Positions 1 to 8,591 of a stretch of 64,000 nt of DNA are shown here, piece by piece. The position numbers and the translations under genes were made by a program. Numbering within the stretch: the first letter of the stretch is position 1; every line of letters begins with the position of its first letter. The notes under the pieces were generated by a model. It was given only the letters and a program-made list of their open reading frames with translations. It did no database searches and was not told the origin of the DNA. Origin of the DNA: CAVQFB01 sp963711675 (GTDB taxonomy: Bacteria > Acidobacteriota > Terriglobia > Terriglobales > Acidobacteriaceae); the NCBI GenBank assembly GCA_963711675.1, contig CAVQFB010000003.1, forward strand, positions 186,001 through 250,000, in the 5' to 3' direction.

Positions 1-703
1 TCGCTTTTTCTGATCCAGCTTGGCCACTGCTTTCGCAAGCCATGGGGCCTTCAGCCTGCCGCGTCCCGCAGGTCGGCTGCTGGTCCATTCTGCAGAATCT
101 TCGTCCCCGCCAATCTCTGCCATGCTGCGTTTCGTGAGCACCGAGGAGTCATATTGCTCGATGTCATAGCCTTCCACAACTTCGTTGTCCTGTTTCTTGA
201 TGAGTAACCATTCCGTGCCTTTGCTGTCGGGCCGTCGCGAGCGTTATGTGTACAAGAGCGAAGTCGCCTTTCAGTCGTTTTCCGTGGAGCCGGAACTTGA
301 GATCGCCTTTCTTCAGCATGGCCGAGGCTTCGGCATCGGTTCCGGGAATGTATTTCCCCTGTACTGCCACGGGTGACAGAGGCTCCCACGTACCCACATC
401 CCAGACCATTACCGTGCCCGCGCCATAGTTGCCTTCAGGGATGGTGCCTTCGAAATCGAAATATGAAACCGGATGATCTTCAACCTGCATGGCCAGACGC
501 TTGTCGGCGGGATCGAGCGAGGGACCTTTCGGCACCGCCCAAGATTTCAGCACGCCGTCCAGTTCAAGCCGAAAGTCGAAATGCAATCGTGTGGCCCGGT
601 GCTTCTGCACGACGAAGCGGTGAGAGGACTTCTTCTCAACCTTTGGAGGAGGTTCCGGAGTGTCTTCAAAGCGGCGCTTACGTTTATATTCTTCGAGGGC
701 CAT
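1..703 (-). CDS. ligD: LigD-type DNA 3'-phosphoesterase domain, partial and frameshifted
   Basis: The N-terminus (703 down to about 250) reads as the 3'-phosphoesterase domain of bacterial NHEJ ligase D: an SHRFVVQKHRATRLHFDFRLE block, then AVPKGPSLDP, the PVSYFDFEG/PEGNYGAG core and LKFRLHGKRLKGDFALVH. This domain trims 3' phosphates and ribonucleotides at DNA ends before ligation. After LVH the frame breaks near 245. In the next frame the family sequence resumes as KGTEWLLIKKQDNE...EGYDIEQYDSSVLTKRSM and stays open to base 1, so the gene leaves the window. One extra T (A on the coding strand) in the TT at about 244-245 explains the break. It could be a full LigD or a stand-alone phosphoesterase protein; the rest is outside the window. 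Confidence 0.8.
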
Positions 704-788
704 AGATGATAGATCGTGCGTCTTGATACAGAGGTAGAGTGTACAGGCTAAGCGCCGGAAGCTAAAAGCCGGAACCGAGAACTAGTTC

Positions 789-1226
789 ATGAAGCGAGAA
801 TATCCCGACGCGCCGCTCGTAGGCGTGGGGTCGATCATTATTCAGCACGGGAAGGTGCTTCTCGTGAAGCGCGGGCATCCGCCGCTGGTGGGGGAGTGGT
901 CCATTCCTGGCGGAGTTCTGGAGGTCGGCGAGACGCTACGCGATGCGGCCGTTCGCGAGGCGAAGGAAGAGACCGGCCTGATTGTAGAACCGGGAGAGCT
1001 TCTCGGGGTTTTTGACCGGGTGATCCGGGATGACAAGGGGCGGGTACTATACCACTACGTGCTGATTGATTTTCTCTGCCGGCAAACGGGCGGGATTCTC
1101 GCGGCCTCGGGTGATGCAGCGGAAGTGGGGTGGTTCCGGCAAGGCGAACTGACTCAACTCAAACTTGCGCTCGACACGGAGCAGGTTATTCGGACAGGAT
1201 TCGAGCGAGGGGCGAGCACCCTCTGA
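789..1226 (+). CDS. NUDIX hydrolase (ADP-ribose pyrophosphatase-like)
   Basis: A 145-residue protein with a complete NUDIX box (GX5EX7REUXEEXGU) at about residues 43-65: GGVLEVGETLRDAAVREAKE followed by ETGL. The length and the HGKVLLVKRGHPPLVGEWSIP lead-in match small MutT/ADP-ribose pyrophosphatase-like hydrolases of nucleoside diphosphates linked to another moiety. It is cytoplasmic, with no signal peptide. The substrate cannot be assigned from sequence. It is divergent from the ligD gene, with about 85 bases between them for promoters. Confidence 0.88.
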   Translation: MKREYPDAPLVGVGSIIIQHGKVLLVKRGHPPLVGEWSIPGGVLEVGETLRDAAVREAKEETGLIVEPGELLGVFDRVIRDDKGRVLYHYVLIDFLCRQTGGILAASGDAAEVGWFRQGELTQLKLALDTEQVIRTGFERGASTL

Positions 1227-1235
1227 AAATACTGC

Positions 1236-1862
1236 CTACTGCTCCTCGTCTATCCAGCGCGCCCCGCAGTCTGAGCATTTCCATGAGTTGCTCTGAAGAG
1301 GAATGGGTACGCCCAATGCGGCGCTCGTGTATGCCACGGGCTTGTTCAGTTGCTCGAACGCAATGTCCAGAGACCCACATTTGGGACATGTGGGCTGGAT
1401 GAACTCGCCCACTCCGTCAATGCTGAACTCTGACGGAATCGGACTCTCCAAGAGCTGAGTGGCTTCTATTACATCTTCCGGCGCAACTTGCAGCTTAACG
1501 CCACCTAAGAGATTCGATATGAACCAGTCCATGCGAACCATGTTGTCATCAGCAAGAAATGATTCGACGCCACCAGAATCGAGGACTCCTTTCGCGAGTA
1601 GCGCTTCTGGAAGGTCCCGGAATTGACGGATGGTCACAAGTGCAGGGCCAGAGTGATTGTGTACGGGGTTTGTTTCTGCTTCCGGACGTCCCGTGCTAGG
1701 CAGCCTAACAAGTCCTCTGGTATTCAGCTCCGTAGCGAGTGCTCGGACTGCAGTCTCGGTCAAGGAACTCTTGTCTGCTGCAATCTTCTCAAGCTCGCCG
1801 TCGGACAAGCCGGCATAGTGGCGGGCGAGCCTGCGCTCTTCGTCAGGATTCAAGATTGGCAT
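1236..1862 (-). CDS. DUF2007-like protein with C-terminal zinc ribbon
   Basis: About 208 residues from an ATG at 1862 (MPILNPDEERRLARHYAGLS). A longer in-frame start at 1922 would run into the terminator hairpin upstream and is less likely. The middle part (LVTIRQFRDLPEALLAKGVL...) resembles DUF2007 putative signal-transducing domains. The C-terminus carries two CxxC pairs (CPKCGS and CSDCG), which should bind one zinc. The N-terminal 45 residues are charged and helical. Function is unknown. It converges on the NUDIX gene with a gap of only ten bases. Confidence 0.7.
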   Translation of the reverse strand: MPILNPDEERRLARHYAGLSDGELEKIAADKSSLTETAVRALATELNTRGLVRLPSTGRPEAETNPVHNHSGPALVTIRQFRDLPEALLAKGVLDSGGVESFLADDNMVRMDWFISNLLGGVKLQVAPEDVIEATQLLESPIPSEFSIDGVGEFIQPTCPKCGSLDIAFEQLNKPVAYTSAALGVPIPLQSNSWKCSDCGARWIDEEQ

Positions 1863-1919
1863 CGTAAACCGCGAATCATATCCGAGATTCTCTAAAGCGA
1901 TAGTCGACCGGCATTCCCG

Positions 1920-1959
1920 CAAAAAGCAACGGCCCGTGCACGGTTAAGTACACGGGCCG
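1920..1959 (-). terminator. Rho-independent terminator (minus strand)
   Basis: Arms CGGCCCGTG (1930-1938) and CACGGGCCG (1951-1959) form a perfect 9-bp GC-rich stem. On the minus strand it is followed by TTGCTTTTTG. It terminates whatever is transcribed leftward from about 2240, just before the zinc-ribbon gene at 1862. Confidence 0.75.
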
Positions 1960-2240
1960 CCGGTGGACTGTTTGGGATTGACCAAGAGGTGGTCACTCTA
2001 CGTGGCCTCTACGGCAACTCCGGGTCCCGGCTCGACCTACAGCCGGGCGGTTCAACCCTAATTCACCGGTAGTGTGCGGACTGTAGCTCAACGCCATTTG
2101 CGTACGCGGCTTGCCGCGTCTCGCTCAAGCGCGAGCCCCGCTTAGAGCAACCCGCTCTAAGTCTCAGCCACCTCACCTGGTCTTTTGAAGCACCAACTAC
2201 TTCCATCAGAACTTTTCATCCGACCACCTCCTTTCCGGTG
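1960..2240 (-). ncRNA. Candidate structured transcript upstream of terminator
   Basis: About 280 bases between the terminator at 1930-1959 and a strong Shine-Dalgarno at about 2226-2234 hold no long ORF on the minus strand but several self-complementary segments, for example ACGCGGCAAGCCGCGT and the AGAGCGGGTTGCTCT hairpin. It does not show the landmark sequences of tmRNA or RNase P RNA that I looked for. It may be the 3' part of a short mRNA (see the 20-codon frame at 2157-2219) or an independent small RNA. No family recognised. Confidence 0.35.
2157..2219 (-). CDS. Possible 20-residue peptide with strong ribosome binding site
   Basis: An ATG at 2219 is preceded by AAAGGAGGTGGTCGG, a near-perfect Shine-Dalgarno at ideal spacing. 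It opens a 20-codon frame, MKSSDGSSWCFKRPGEVAET, ending in TAG. The strength of the ribosome binding site is the main evidence. The peptide has no hydrophobic segment and contains one Cys and one Trp. It lies at the 5' side of a structured transcript that ends in a good terminator, so it could be a leader peptide or a genuine small protein. No homologue recognised. Confidence 0.35.
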   Translation of the reverse strand: MKSSDGSSWCFKRPGEVAET

Positions 2241-2521
2241 TAGGCCCACATTAACCGAAAACCTTTTCCCGATCAACCTGCACGAAAGTGTGTAATCGGA
2301 AAAGGCAACCTGAATTGATGAGGGCCGCCGATTTCCCCGCCCGCAACCCGTTTGAATTCAGCGGTACACCATTAGGAAATTAAGAATGGCGAGATTATTG
2401 AGCCAACGGACCATTTCCTCCGCGAGGCCATGTCCCGGAGCTATCTGGCCGACCGACTTCTGGAAACCCTAGACTGGAAGTTGCTTCTCCAGAGGGGCGT
2501 GGATTGTAAGTCGCCGATCTT

Positions 2522-3124
2522 TCAAGCTTTCCATCGGTACGCACCGGGTTGGGGCAAACCGAGATGCGCCAGCACGCGATAAGCAAATTCGCGCGCCATC
2601 ACATCGACGCCAACAGGGCGGTTGTAGAAAGCCGGGATGAGGGGAAAGATCGTCGCTCCAGCATCGGCTGCACGATACATGTTGCGGATGTGAATCTTGT
2701 TGAGCGGTGTCTCGCGAACGCAAAGCACTAGCGGACGCTTCTCCTTGAGGGTAACGTCGGCGGCCCGTTCGATCAGATGACTGGCGATCCCGTTTGCAAT
2801 GCGAGCCAGGGTTCCGACGCTGCAGGGGATGACGACCATGCCATCGGCCGGGTAAGACCCGCTCGCCACGTTAGCGCCGATGTCGGCGTTCGATTGCAGG
2901 TCGATCTTCGACGACCTTTTGCCGAGAATCTGTCGAACCAGGTTGGCTCGTCCGCGAAGGCCAAGTTCTTCGGCAATAACCCGGAGGGCGCTGTCGGAGG
3001 CGATGAAGTTTATCGTTTCCACCCGCTTATCAGCGTGTATGGCGAGCAGGAAGGCCCTTAGAAAGAGGGCGCCGCTGGCTCCAGTTGTGGCGACGGTAAG
3101 GTTCCGCGGTGGAAAATTTGACAA
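2522..3124 (-). CDS. ubiX: UbiX-type flavin prenyltransferase
   Basis: UbiX makes prenylated FMN, the cofactor of UbiD decarboxylases. The sequence shows the N-terminal flavin-binding TGASGALF motif, an IPCSVGTLARIANGIAS block, and the C-terminal VLCVRETPLNKIHIRNM motif typical of the family. A TTG start at 3124 with AGGA upstream gives about 200 residues, the usual length. A longer in-frame start at 3229 would add 35 non-conserved residues and leave only 14 bases to the divergent gene. No ubiD is present in the window. Confidence 0.85.
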   Translation of the reverse strand: MSNFPPRNLTVATTGASGALFLRAFLLAIHADKRVETINFIASDSALRVIAEELGLRGRANLVRQILGKRSSKIDLQSNADIGANVASGSYPADGMVVIPCSVGTLARIANGIASHLIERAADVTLKEKRPLVLCVRETPLNKIHIRNMYRAADAGATIFPLIPAFYNRPVGVDVMAREFAYRVLAHLGLPQPGAYRWKA

Positions 3125-3243
3125 AGTCAGAAATCCTGGGCAAAGCAAACGTAAGCGTCCCGGAATGTTGAGGATACGGGTGACCGCCAGCGGAGTCAAG
3201 GAGCTTCGCCGGATGTCCGAAGAAAGCATCTAAAGAAAAGCTC

Positions 3244-4950
3244 ATGGCCAGTGCCACTAGCCTCCGGTCCCGTCGCAGCGCGGCGCAGCTTCACGCGCTG
3301 GTGGGAGTAGAGCGTGAGATCCGCGCTTACGATCAGCATGCTCGCCGCAAGTACCTGCGTGATTTCAGTGAGGCCTTCCGCTCCTACGAGTCGGTGCTTG
3401 AGCCCAGGCAGCTAAGAGCGTCGATCCGGGAAGCCGACCTTCTCTTGATTGGCGACTACCATGCCTTACCGGCTTCGCAAGCCTTTGCCGCCTCGGTAGT
3501 CGAAGAACGCTCCAAATTTCATGACCGGCCAATTGTGCTCGGCCTCGAAACCGTTTTTTCCCGCGATCAACACATTCTGGATGAGTGGTCGCGGGGCGAG
3601 ATCGATGTGGAAGAACTGCGCGAGCGCATCCGATTCGACCTTGACTGGGGCTACGACTGGGCGCCTTTCTTCAGGCTGGTGGAGACGGCCCGGCAGCGGT
3701 CGATTCCGATCTACGGTCTGGACTGCATGCCACGCGAAGATCTGCGCAAAATTGGCGCTCGCGACCGGCACGCGGCGCACAAGATCGCCGAGTTGCGCCA
3801 GCGTCATCCGGAAGGTGTGATAGTCGTGTTGTTCGGCGAATCGCACCTGGCGCCAACCCACCTCCCGCAGTTGTTGCGTGAATTGCTGCCAAATGAACGT
3901 TTGCTCACGGTGCTACAGAACGTGGATGCGCTCTACTGGCGTGCCGCCGGGGAACTGGATCATGTGGACGCGGTCAAGGTGACAGATGATGTGGTATGTG
4001 TCTTCAATTCCACGCCGCTAGAAAAGTACGAAAACTACCGGCTCTGTCTCGACCGCTGGAGCCGCGAAACAGGCTCACCCGATCTCGGTCCCACCATCTA
4101 TAACCTGATCGATGGCTTGTTGCGTTTTCTGAACATCAACCTGTACTCGTCTCACAACGGCACGCAACCGAAGTTTCTCGTCGACCTGATGCCCGAGGTC
4201 TACACGCGCTCCTCCGATTCGCTGCTTCGCCGGCTTCTTTCCCGGAAGGGTTTGGGCGATGCTGAAAAGAAATTGATGCTGCAAAGAATTGAGGAGCGTG
4301 GAAGCGCCTACTTTCCGCGCGTGAATGCGTTTTACACGTGGGAATTCCAAATTGTGTACGCGGCGGAGGAAGCCGCACGCTTCCTATACCATGCGTGCCG
4401 CGGACTGCCACTACGCGCCAACGGGCATGGCGATGAAGCCGATGAGGCCAACCTGCTTACAGCAGAAGACCGTTTCTATTCACGGGCGATCGAGGACGCG
4501 CTGGCCTATTTTGGTTCGCGAGTACTATGCCCAGCGCGGCCTGCCCTGCGTGAGGCCGATCTTCAGGAATGTTACGAGCAGACTCGTGAAGACCTGGAAC
4601 AACAGACTTCATTTCCCTTCGGGGATTTCGTGGGAATGATCGACTTCCTCGTCCTCCACCGTGAGTTTGAACTCAAACCCGAATCTTGCGGCGAAATTCC
4701 TCCATCGATACAGCAGGGAATGGAGGCTAGTGGCGTGAGATTCGAATATCTGACCCAGGAACTCGGTTACATGCTCGGAACCGATCTGTACGATGCTTAT
4801 CTGGAGGGACGGGTGACTCGCAGTGCAGTGCGGCAGCTATTCCTCGCACATTTGAGGGAGCTGGGATCTGCCCGACAGACGTATTTCACGCTCGCCTATC
4901 AGTTACGTACCGGCAAGAAGAAACCACAGGCCGTGAAAGGGACAAGTTAA
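3244..4950 (+). CDS. ChaN/DUF399-family protein, large form
   Basis: A 568-residue protein. Residues about 60-240 match the ChaN/haem-binding (Tiki-like) fold: LLIGDYHALPASQAFAASVV, VLGLETVFSRDQHILDEW, an acidic RIRFDLDWGYDWAPFF block, PIYGLDCMPRE and VVLFGESHLAP, with conserved His/Glu positions. The C-terminal 320 residues have no recognisable domain and are helical and charged. There is no clear signal peptide, unlike E. coli ChaN lipoprotein. It is divergent from ubiX. The biochemical role of such long ChaN-like proteins is not established. Confidence 0.7.
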   Translation: MASATSLRSRRSAAQLHALVGVEREIRAYDQHARRKYLRDFSEAFRSYESVLEPRQLRASIREADLLLIGDYHALPASQAFAASVVEERSKFHDRPIVLGLETVFSRDQHILDEWSRGEIDVEELRERIRFDLDWGYDWAPFFRLVETARQRSIPIYGLDCMPREDLRKIGARDRHAAHKIAELRQRHPEGVIVVLFGESHLAPTHLPQLLRELLPNERLLTVLQNVDALYWRAAGELDHVDAVKVTDDVVCVFNSTPLEKYENYRLCLDRWSRETGSPDLGPTIYNLIDGLLRFLNINLYSSHNGTQPKFLVDLMPEVYTRSSDSLLRRLLSRKGLGDAEKKLMLQRIEERGSAYFPRVNAFYTWEFQIVYAAEEAARFLYHACRGLPLRANGHGDEADEANLLTAEDRFYSRAIEDALAYFGSRVLCPARPALREADLQECYEQTREDLEQQTSFPFGDFVGMIDFLVLHREFELKPESCGEIPPSIQQGMEASGVRFEYLTQELGYMLGTDLYDAYLEGRVTRSAVRQLFLAHLRELGSARQTYFTLAYQLRTGKKKPQAVKGTS

Positions 4951-5004
4951 GGGTTCAGTTTCTCGCCTGTGTTGGTCTAACCCAATTTCTTCAGTCCGCC
5001 AATC

Positions 5005-6015
5005 TCACTTCTTCTTCGTCGGCAAATACTTCTTCTCGATCAACGCGACCACAACGTAATTGGGATCCACCATCTCGTTCAAATGTATCTTCGCCACTTT
5101 CGAGAGCAGTTCGTACGAGTCCATCTCCGATAAGCCATAATCCCGATGCATCCATCCCACCAGCTCGGTGAATGCGATTCGCAGCGCGTCGTCCAGTGGG
5201 CGGTATGCCCCAACCGTCATGATGGAATCGTCGTTCTCAAACCTTGGCCAGGCGATCTTTTGACCCTTGATTACACTCACCTGCACCCGCGCTCTCAGGG
5301 GGACTTCGATTGCTGTGCCCGCTACCTCGCCATCCCCCATCGCGGCGTGGCCATCACCCATGAACAACAGAGCGCCGGGAACATTAACCGGAAAGTAAGC
5401 CGTGTTCCCAACGCTTGCTTCAGGTGAGTCCATATTGCCGCCGAATTCCGCGGGCACAATTGAGCTTCTCGCCTCTCCGCCAGCGGGCGCGACTCCGATG
5501 CAGCCGAAAAACAGGTGCAGCGGGATTTTCACAGAAAAATCCGAGTCAAGCGCCTTGAACGTCGCCATGTTCGTCGCGTGGTCGATGGGGTAGAACCACA
5601 TTTTTTCGGGTATGGACGAGCCCAGCATCGGTGTGTAGTTGGTCGCGTTGAGTGCGCCGAAGCCCGGCCCGGCAGTGCCCACGCCCTGATTGCCGTCCAC
5701 CTCAAGGCTCAGAATCTTGACCGCGAGCGTGTCGCCTGGTTCCGCGCCTTCCACGTAGAACGGTCCGGTCAAAGGATTGTCGCCCTTGACCATACTGAGA
5801 GAGTCTCCAGGCTTCTGCAATGCGTTGCCGAAGGCGTCCAGTGTGTTCGCCTCAATGATCTCACCCGGTTTTACCTTGGCGACGGGTTCGGCCGGGCCAT
5901 AGACATATTTCACGTTATTGATGGTGGCGTGATACTTCACTGTGACAGGCGTGGTCTGGGCGGCGAGAACGGCTGAAATCACATGTAGGGACAACAGCGA
6001 GTAGAAATGTCTCAA
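5005..6015 (-). CDS. Secreted acetamidase/formamidase family protein
   Basis: About 336 residues of the FmdA/AmdA family, which hydrolyses short amides to ammonia and acid. Conserved blocks are VKPGEIIEANTLDAFGN, NPLTGPFYVEGAEPGDTLAV, FFGCIGVAPAGGEARSSIVP, GGNMD and LLFMGDGHAAMGDGEVAGTA. The best start is a TTG at 6015 with GGAGGG upstream. It begins a signal peptide (RHFYSLLSLHVISAVLAAQ), so the enzyme is exported. An upstream in-frame start at 6123 would overlap the transporter gene. The gene lies 62 bases downstream of the SLC13-like transporter, probably in one transcript. Confidence 0.82.
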   Translation of the reverse strand: MRHFYSLLSLHVISAVLAAQTTPVTVKYHATINNVKYVYGPAEPVAKVKPGEIIEANTLDAFGNALQKPGDSLSMVKGDNPLTGPFYVEGAEPGDTLAVKILSLEVDGNQGVGTAGPGFGALNATNYTPMLGSSIPEKMWFYPIDHATNMATFKALDSDFSVKIPLHLFFGCIGVAPAGGEARSSIVPAEFGGNMDSPEASVGNTAYFPVNVPGALLFMGDGHAAMGDGEVAGTAIEVPLRARVQVSVIKGQKIAWPRFENDDSIMTVGAYRPLDDALRIAFTELVGWMHRDYGLSEMDSYELLSKVAKIHLNEMVDPNYVVVALIEKKYLPTKKK

Positions 6016-6076
6016 GGGGCTCTTCCCTCCGATGTGGAACTCCGGCTTAAGGACCGTCCAACGCGAGGCGGTCAAG

Positions 6077-7324
6077 TCACTTAACCCAGGCCACCCAGCC
6101 CAGACCAAGCAGCAACGTGACAATCGTGATGGGCACGCCGGCTCTCAGGTAGTCGGCGAAGCCGATTTCGATCTCCGGCCTGGCGGTCTCGACGACAATG
6201 ATATTCGCTACCGATCCCGTGATGGTCAGATTGCCCGCAAGCGTGCTGGACATGGCCAGAATCAGCCAAGCAGTGTGCGGGTCCGCAAGGCCTGGCGCAA
6301 TCGATTTCAACAACATTACCGCGGGTACATTGCTCACGATATTGCTGAGAACCGCGGTCACGATAGTGAATACGGCGACATGCTGGAGGTTCCAGTGACG
6401 GGCGATGTTGATCAGGTGATTCACGATTCCCGCATTCTCTGCTCCGCCTACGATCAGGAATAGCCCGACGAAGAACACCAGCAGTCCCCAGTCGACTTCC
6501 TGATAGAGTTTGCGAGGTTCAAGCGTCCGCGTGATTAGAAGCGTTGCCGCACCAAGAGCCGCCATCATGGCCGGTGGTACACCAAAGAGGAAGCCTGCCA
6601 CGACGGCCGTCACCACGATCGCGGGCTTGGTGAGGCGTGACAGATCGAGATCTGGAAGTGGAATGGCATCTGGCTTTTCAGCCAGCGGAGCTGTCCGGCG
6701 CATGTGGATCCAGTGGAGAAGCGCCCAGTCCACAAAGAGTCCGAGAATCGCCACCGGGGCTAGATGCATGAGGAAGTCGCGGTAGCCGATCCCAGAAAAA
6801 CTGCCGATCAGCATGTTCTGCGGATTCCCGGTAATGGTGGCGACACTTCCGATGTTGGATGCAGTGGCAACGGCCAGCAGATAGGGCAAGGGAGCCAGCT
6901 TCATGCGACGCGCGATGCTGAGCACGAACGGAACCATGACCAGACACACAATGTCATTCACAAAAAACGCGGAAAGCAGCCCGCAAGTGAAAATGACGGC
7001 GGGCAGCAACTGCTCGGGCTTGAGGCGGCGCAAGACGACTTCTGCGTTCCACTCGAAGAACCCGACCAGATGCAGATTTCCGACGATGACCATCATCGAG
7101 AAGAGCAAAACAATCGTGCTGAAGTCGATGAAGCGCAGGGCTTCACCCGGACGGACAATGCGAACCGCCACCATAGCGACTGCGCCGATAATTGCTGCCC
7201 CAGTTCGATCGATCTTCAATCCGGGGAACTTCCCAATGGCGAAGACGATATAGCTGGCGATAAAGATCGCGTAGGCAGCTATCAAACGTGCGTCGGAGAG
7301 GGCGGCGGGGGGTATAGAGGACAT
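6077..7324 (-). CDS. ArsB/SLC13-type anion transporter
   Basis: A 415-residue integral membrane protein with about 10-12 hydrophobic segments. It has the two internal-repeat signatures of the ArsB/NhaD/SLC13 (CitMHS) superfamily: ASNIGSVATITGNPQNMLIG in the first half and STLAGNLTITGSVANIIVVE in the second. These mark the substrate/ion-binding hairpins. Superfamily members export arsenite or take up dicarboxylates, citrate or sulfate; the substrate cannot be decided here. It is upstream of the exported amidase and probably co-transcribed with it. Confidence 0.8.
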   Translation of the reverse strand: MSSIPPAALSDARLIAAYAIFIASYIVFAIGKFPGLKIDRTGAAIIGAVAMVAVRIVRPGEALRFIDFSTIVLLFSMMVIVGNLHLVGFFEWNAEVVLRRLKPEQLLPAVIFTCGLLSAFFVNDIVCLVMVPFVLSIARRMKLAPLPYLLAVATASNIGSVATITGNPQNMLIGSFSGIGYRDFLMHLAPVAILGLFVDWALLHWIHMRRTAPLAEKPDAIPLPDLDLSRLTKPAIVVTAVVAGFLFGVPPAMMAALGAATLLITRTLEPRKLYQEVDWGLLVFFVGLFLIVGGAENAGIVNHLINIARHWNLQHVAVFTIVTAVLSNIVSNVPAVMLLKSIAPGLADPHTAWLILAMSSTLAGNLTITGSVANIIVVETARPEIEIGFADYLRAGVPITIVTLLLGLGWVAWVK

Positions 7325-7367
7325 GGAGAGCGTCGAGCAGAATATCAGGGATGCGCGACATGAAACA

Positions 7368-7395
7368 AAAAGCCCGGAGCCGAAGCTCCGGGATT
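7368..7395 (-). terminator. Rho-independent terminator of the redox operon
   Basis: Read on the minus strand, CCCGGAGC-TTCG-GCTCCGGG (7373-7392) is a perfect 8-bp stem closed by a UUCG tetraloop and followed by CTTTTTG. It sits about 20 bases past the stop codon of the NrfD-like gene at 7416. Confidence 0.9.
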
Positions 7396-7415
7396 GAAGA
7401 TGACCTAATCAGGGT

Positions 7416-8588
7416 TCAGGCTTGTCCAACCGCCGTTTGAGTTAACCAGGTTCGCTTCAGTTGATTCTTGGGAAGGACATCGAGATAGATGACGGCATAC
7501 CGAAAAGCCAGGACAACCGCCGTCAGCACCATCAGTGTTGCGGCAAACTCGGTCCACTTGGGTACGTAGTAAATGCCTGCACTGGCCTGCAATCCGGTAA
7601 TCGAGACGTTCAGCCGGTTAGCCATGAATCCCATGACCACCAGAGAGCAGGTCCAGTACAGGTATTGAGGGTTGCCCCGCACCCTGTCCATGTTCAGGAG
7701 CATCAGAGGTGCGACCACAAGCAACCCGATCTCTAGCCAGAACAACATTGTTTCTTCGCGCCACATGAACATGTAGGGGGCAGCCCCATGGGTGTACAAA
7801 TCAACGCCGCGGAAGATCGCATACAGTGCCAGCATGGGTGCGATTACCCGGCTCACCTCGCTAAGAACGCTGGTGTCGAGCCGCACATTCAATGAACGAA
7901 CGCAGAGGTAAAGTGCCATCACGGTCACCGCGAGACCAGCGGGAATCGCGGAGAGGTAAAACAGGGTGGTCAGATACGGGCTGTACCACAGCGGATCCAG
8001 TTTGCCTTTGGTGATCAGGTAGAGCCCACCGAGGAAAGATTGGTGCAGCGACGACAACACGACACCGGCCAGGACGACACCAATCAGGATTTCGTGATGC
8101 CACCTGAGATACCAGCTTCGCAGGGCGGGGAAGGGGATCTTCTCGACCAGCAGTGGCGAAAATTCCAGAGCGAGCACTGTGGTGTAAAGCATCACGCACC
8201 AGGACACCTCGAACAGCACCGAGTGCCGGTTCCACATCACGATGGGATGCCAGATGCGCCAGGGCAATCCGAGTTCGTACATCATTCCAAAAATCACACT
8301 CAGGTAGCCGAGGAAAGAGATCAGCACAGCGGTACGCACCACCGGCCGATAGCGCTCGAAGCCAAGTAGATAGACAGCCGCCGCGATCGCGAATCCGCCC
8401 GCTGAGAGTCCCACTCCGCACAGAGTTCCAAGTCCAACCCAAAGACCCCAAGGCTGGGGATCGGTGAGGTGCGTGGACTGGCTGAACCCGAGAAAGAAGC
8501 GTGCGTATGTGGAATAAAGCCCAGCCGCAAAGATGAGTGCCACAACCGCCCGCCACAACGTGATTTTGGGGAACTTGATGTTCGACAT
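7416..8588 (-). CDS. NrfD/HybB-type membrane quinone-interacting subunit
   Basis: A 390-residue polytopic membrane protein with about ten transmembrane segments, in the NrfD/HybB/PsrC family that passes electrons between the quinone pool and iron-sulfur partners. Typical features include WGLWVGLGTLCGVGLSAGGF, GMMYELGLPWRIWHPIVMWN, and the SLHQSFLGGLYLIT segment. It begins four bases after the stop of the HybA-like ferredoxin gene, so the two are translationally linked. No molybdopterin or NiFe catalytic subunit is encoded next to it. Confidence 0.88.
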   Translation of the reverse strand: MSNIKFPKITLWRAVVALIFAAGLYSTYARFFLGFSQSTHLTDPQPWGLWVGLGTLCGVGLSAGGFAIAAAVYLLGFERYRPVVRTAVLISFLGYLSVIFGMMYELGLPWRIWHPIVMWNRHSVLFEVSWCVMLYTTVLALEFSPLLVEKIPFPALRSWYLRWHHEILIGVVLAGVVLSSLHQSFLGGLYLITKGKLDPLWYSPYLTTLFYLSAIPAGLAVTVMALYLCVRSLNVRLDTSVLSEVSRVIAPMLALYAIFRGVDLYTHGAAPYMFMWREETMLFWLEIGLLVVAPLMLLNMDRVRGNPQYLYWTCSLVVMGFMANRLNVSITGLQASAGIYYVPKWTEFAATLMVLTAVVLAFRYAVIYLDVLPKNQLKRTWLTQTAVGQA

Positions 8589-8591
8589 GAC

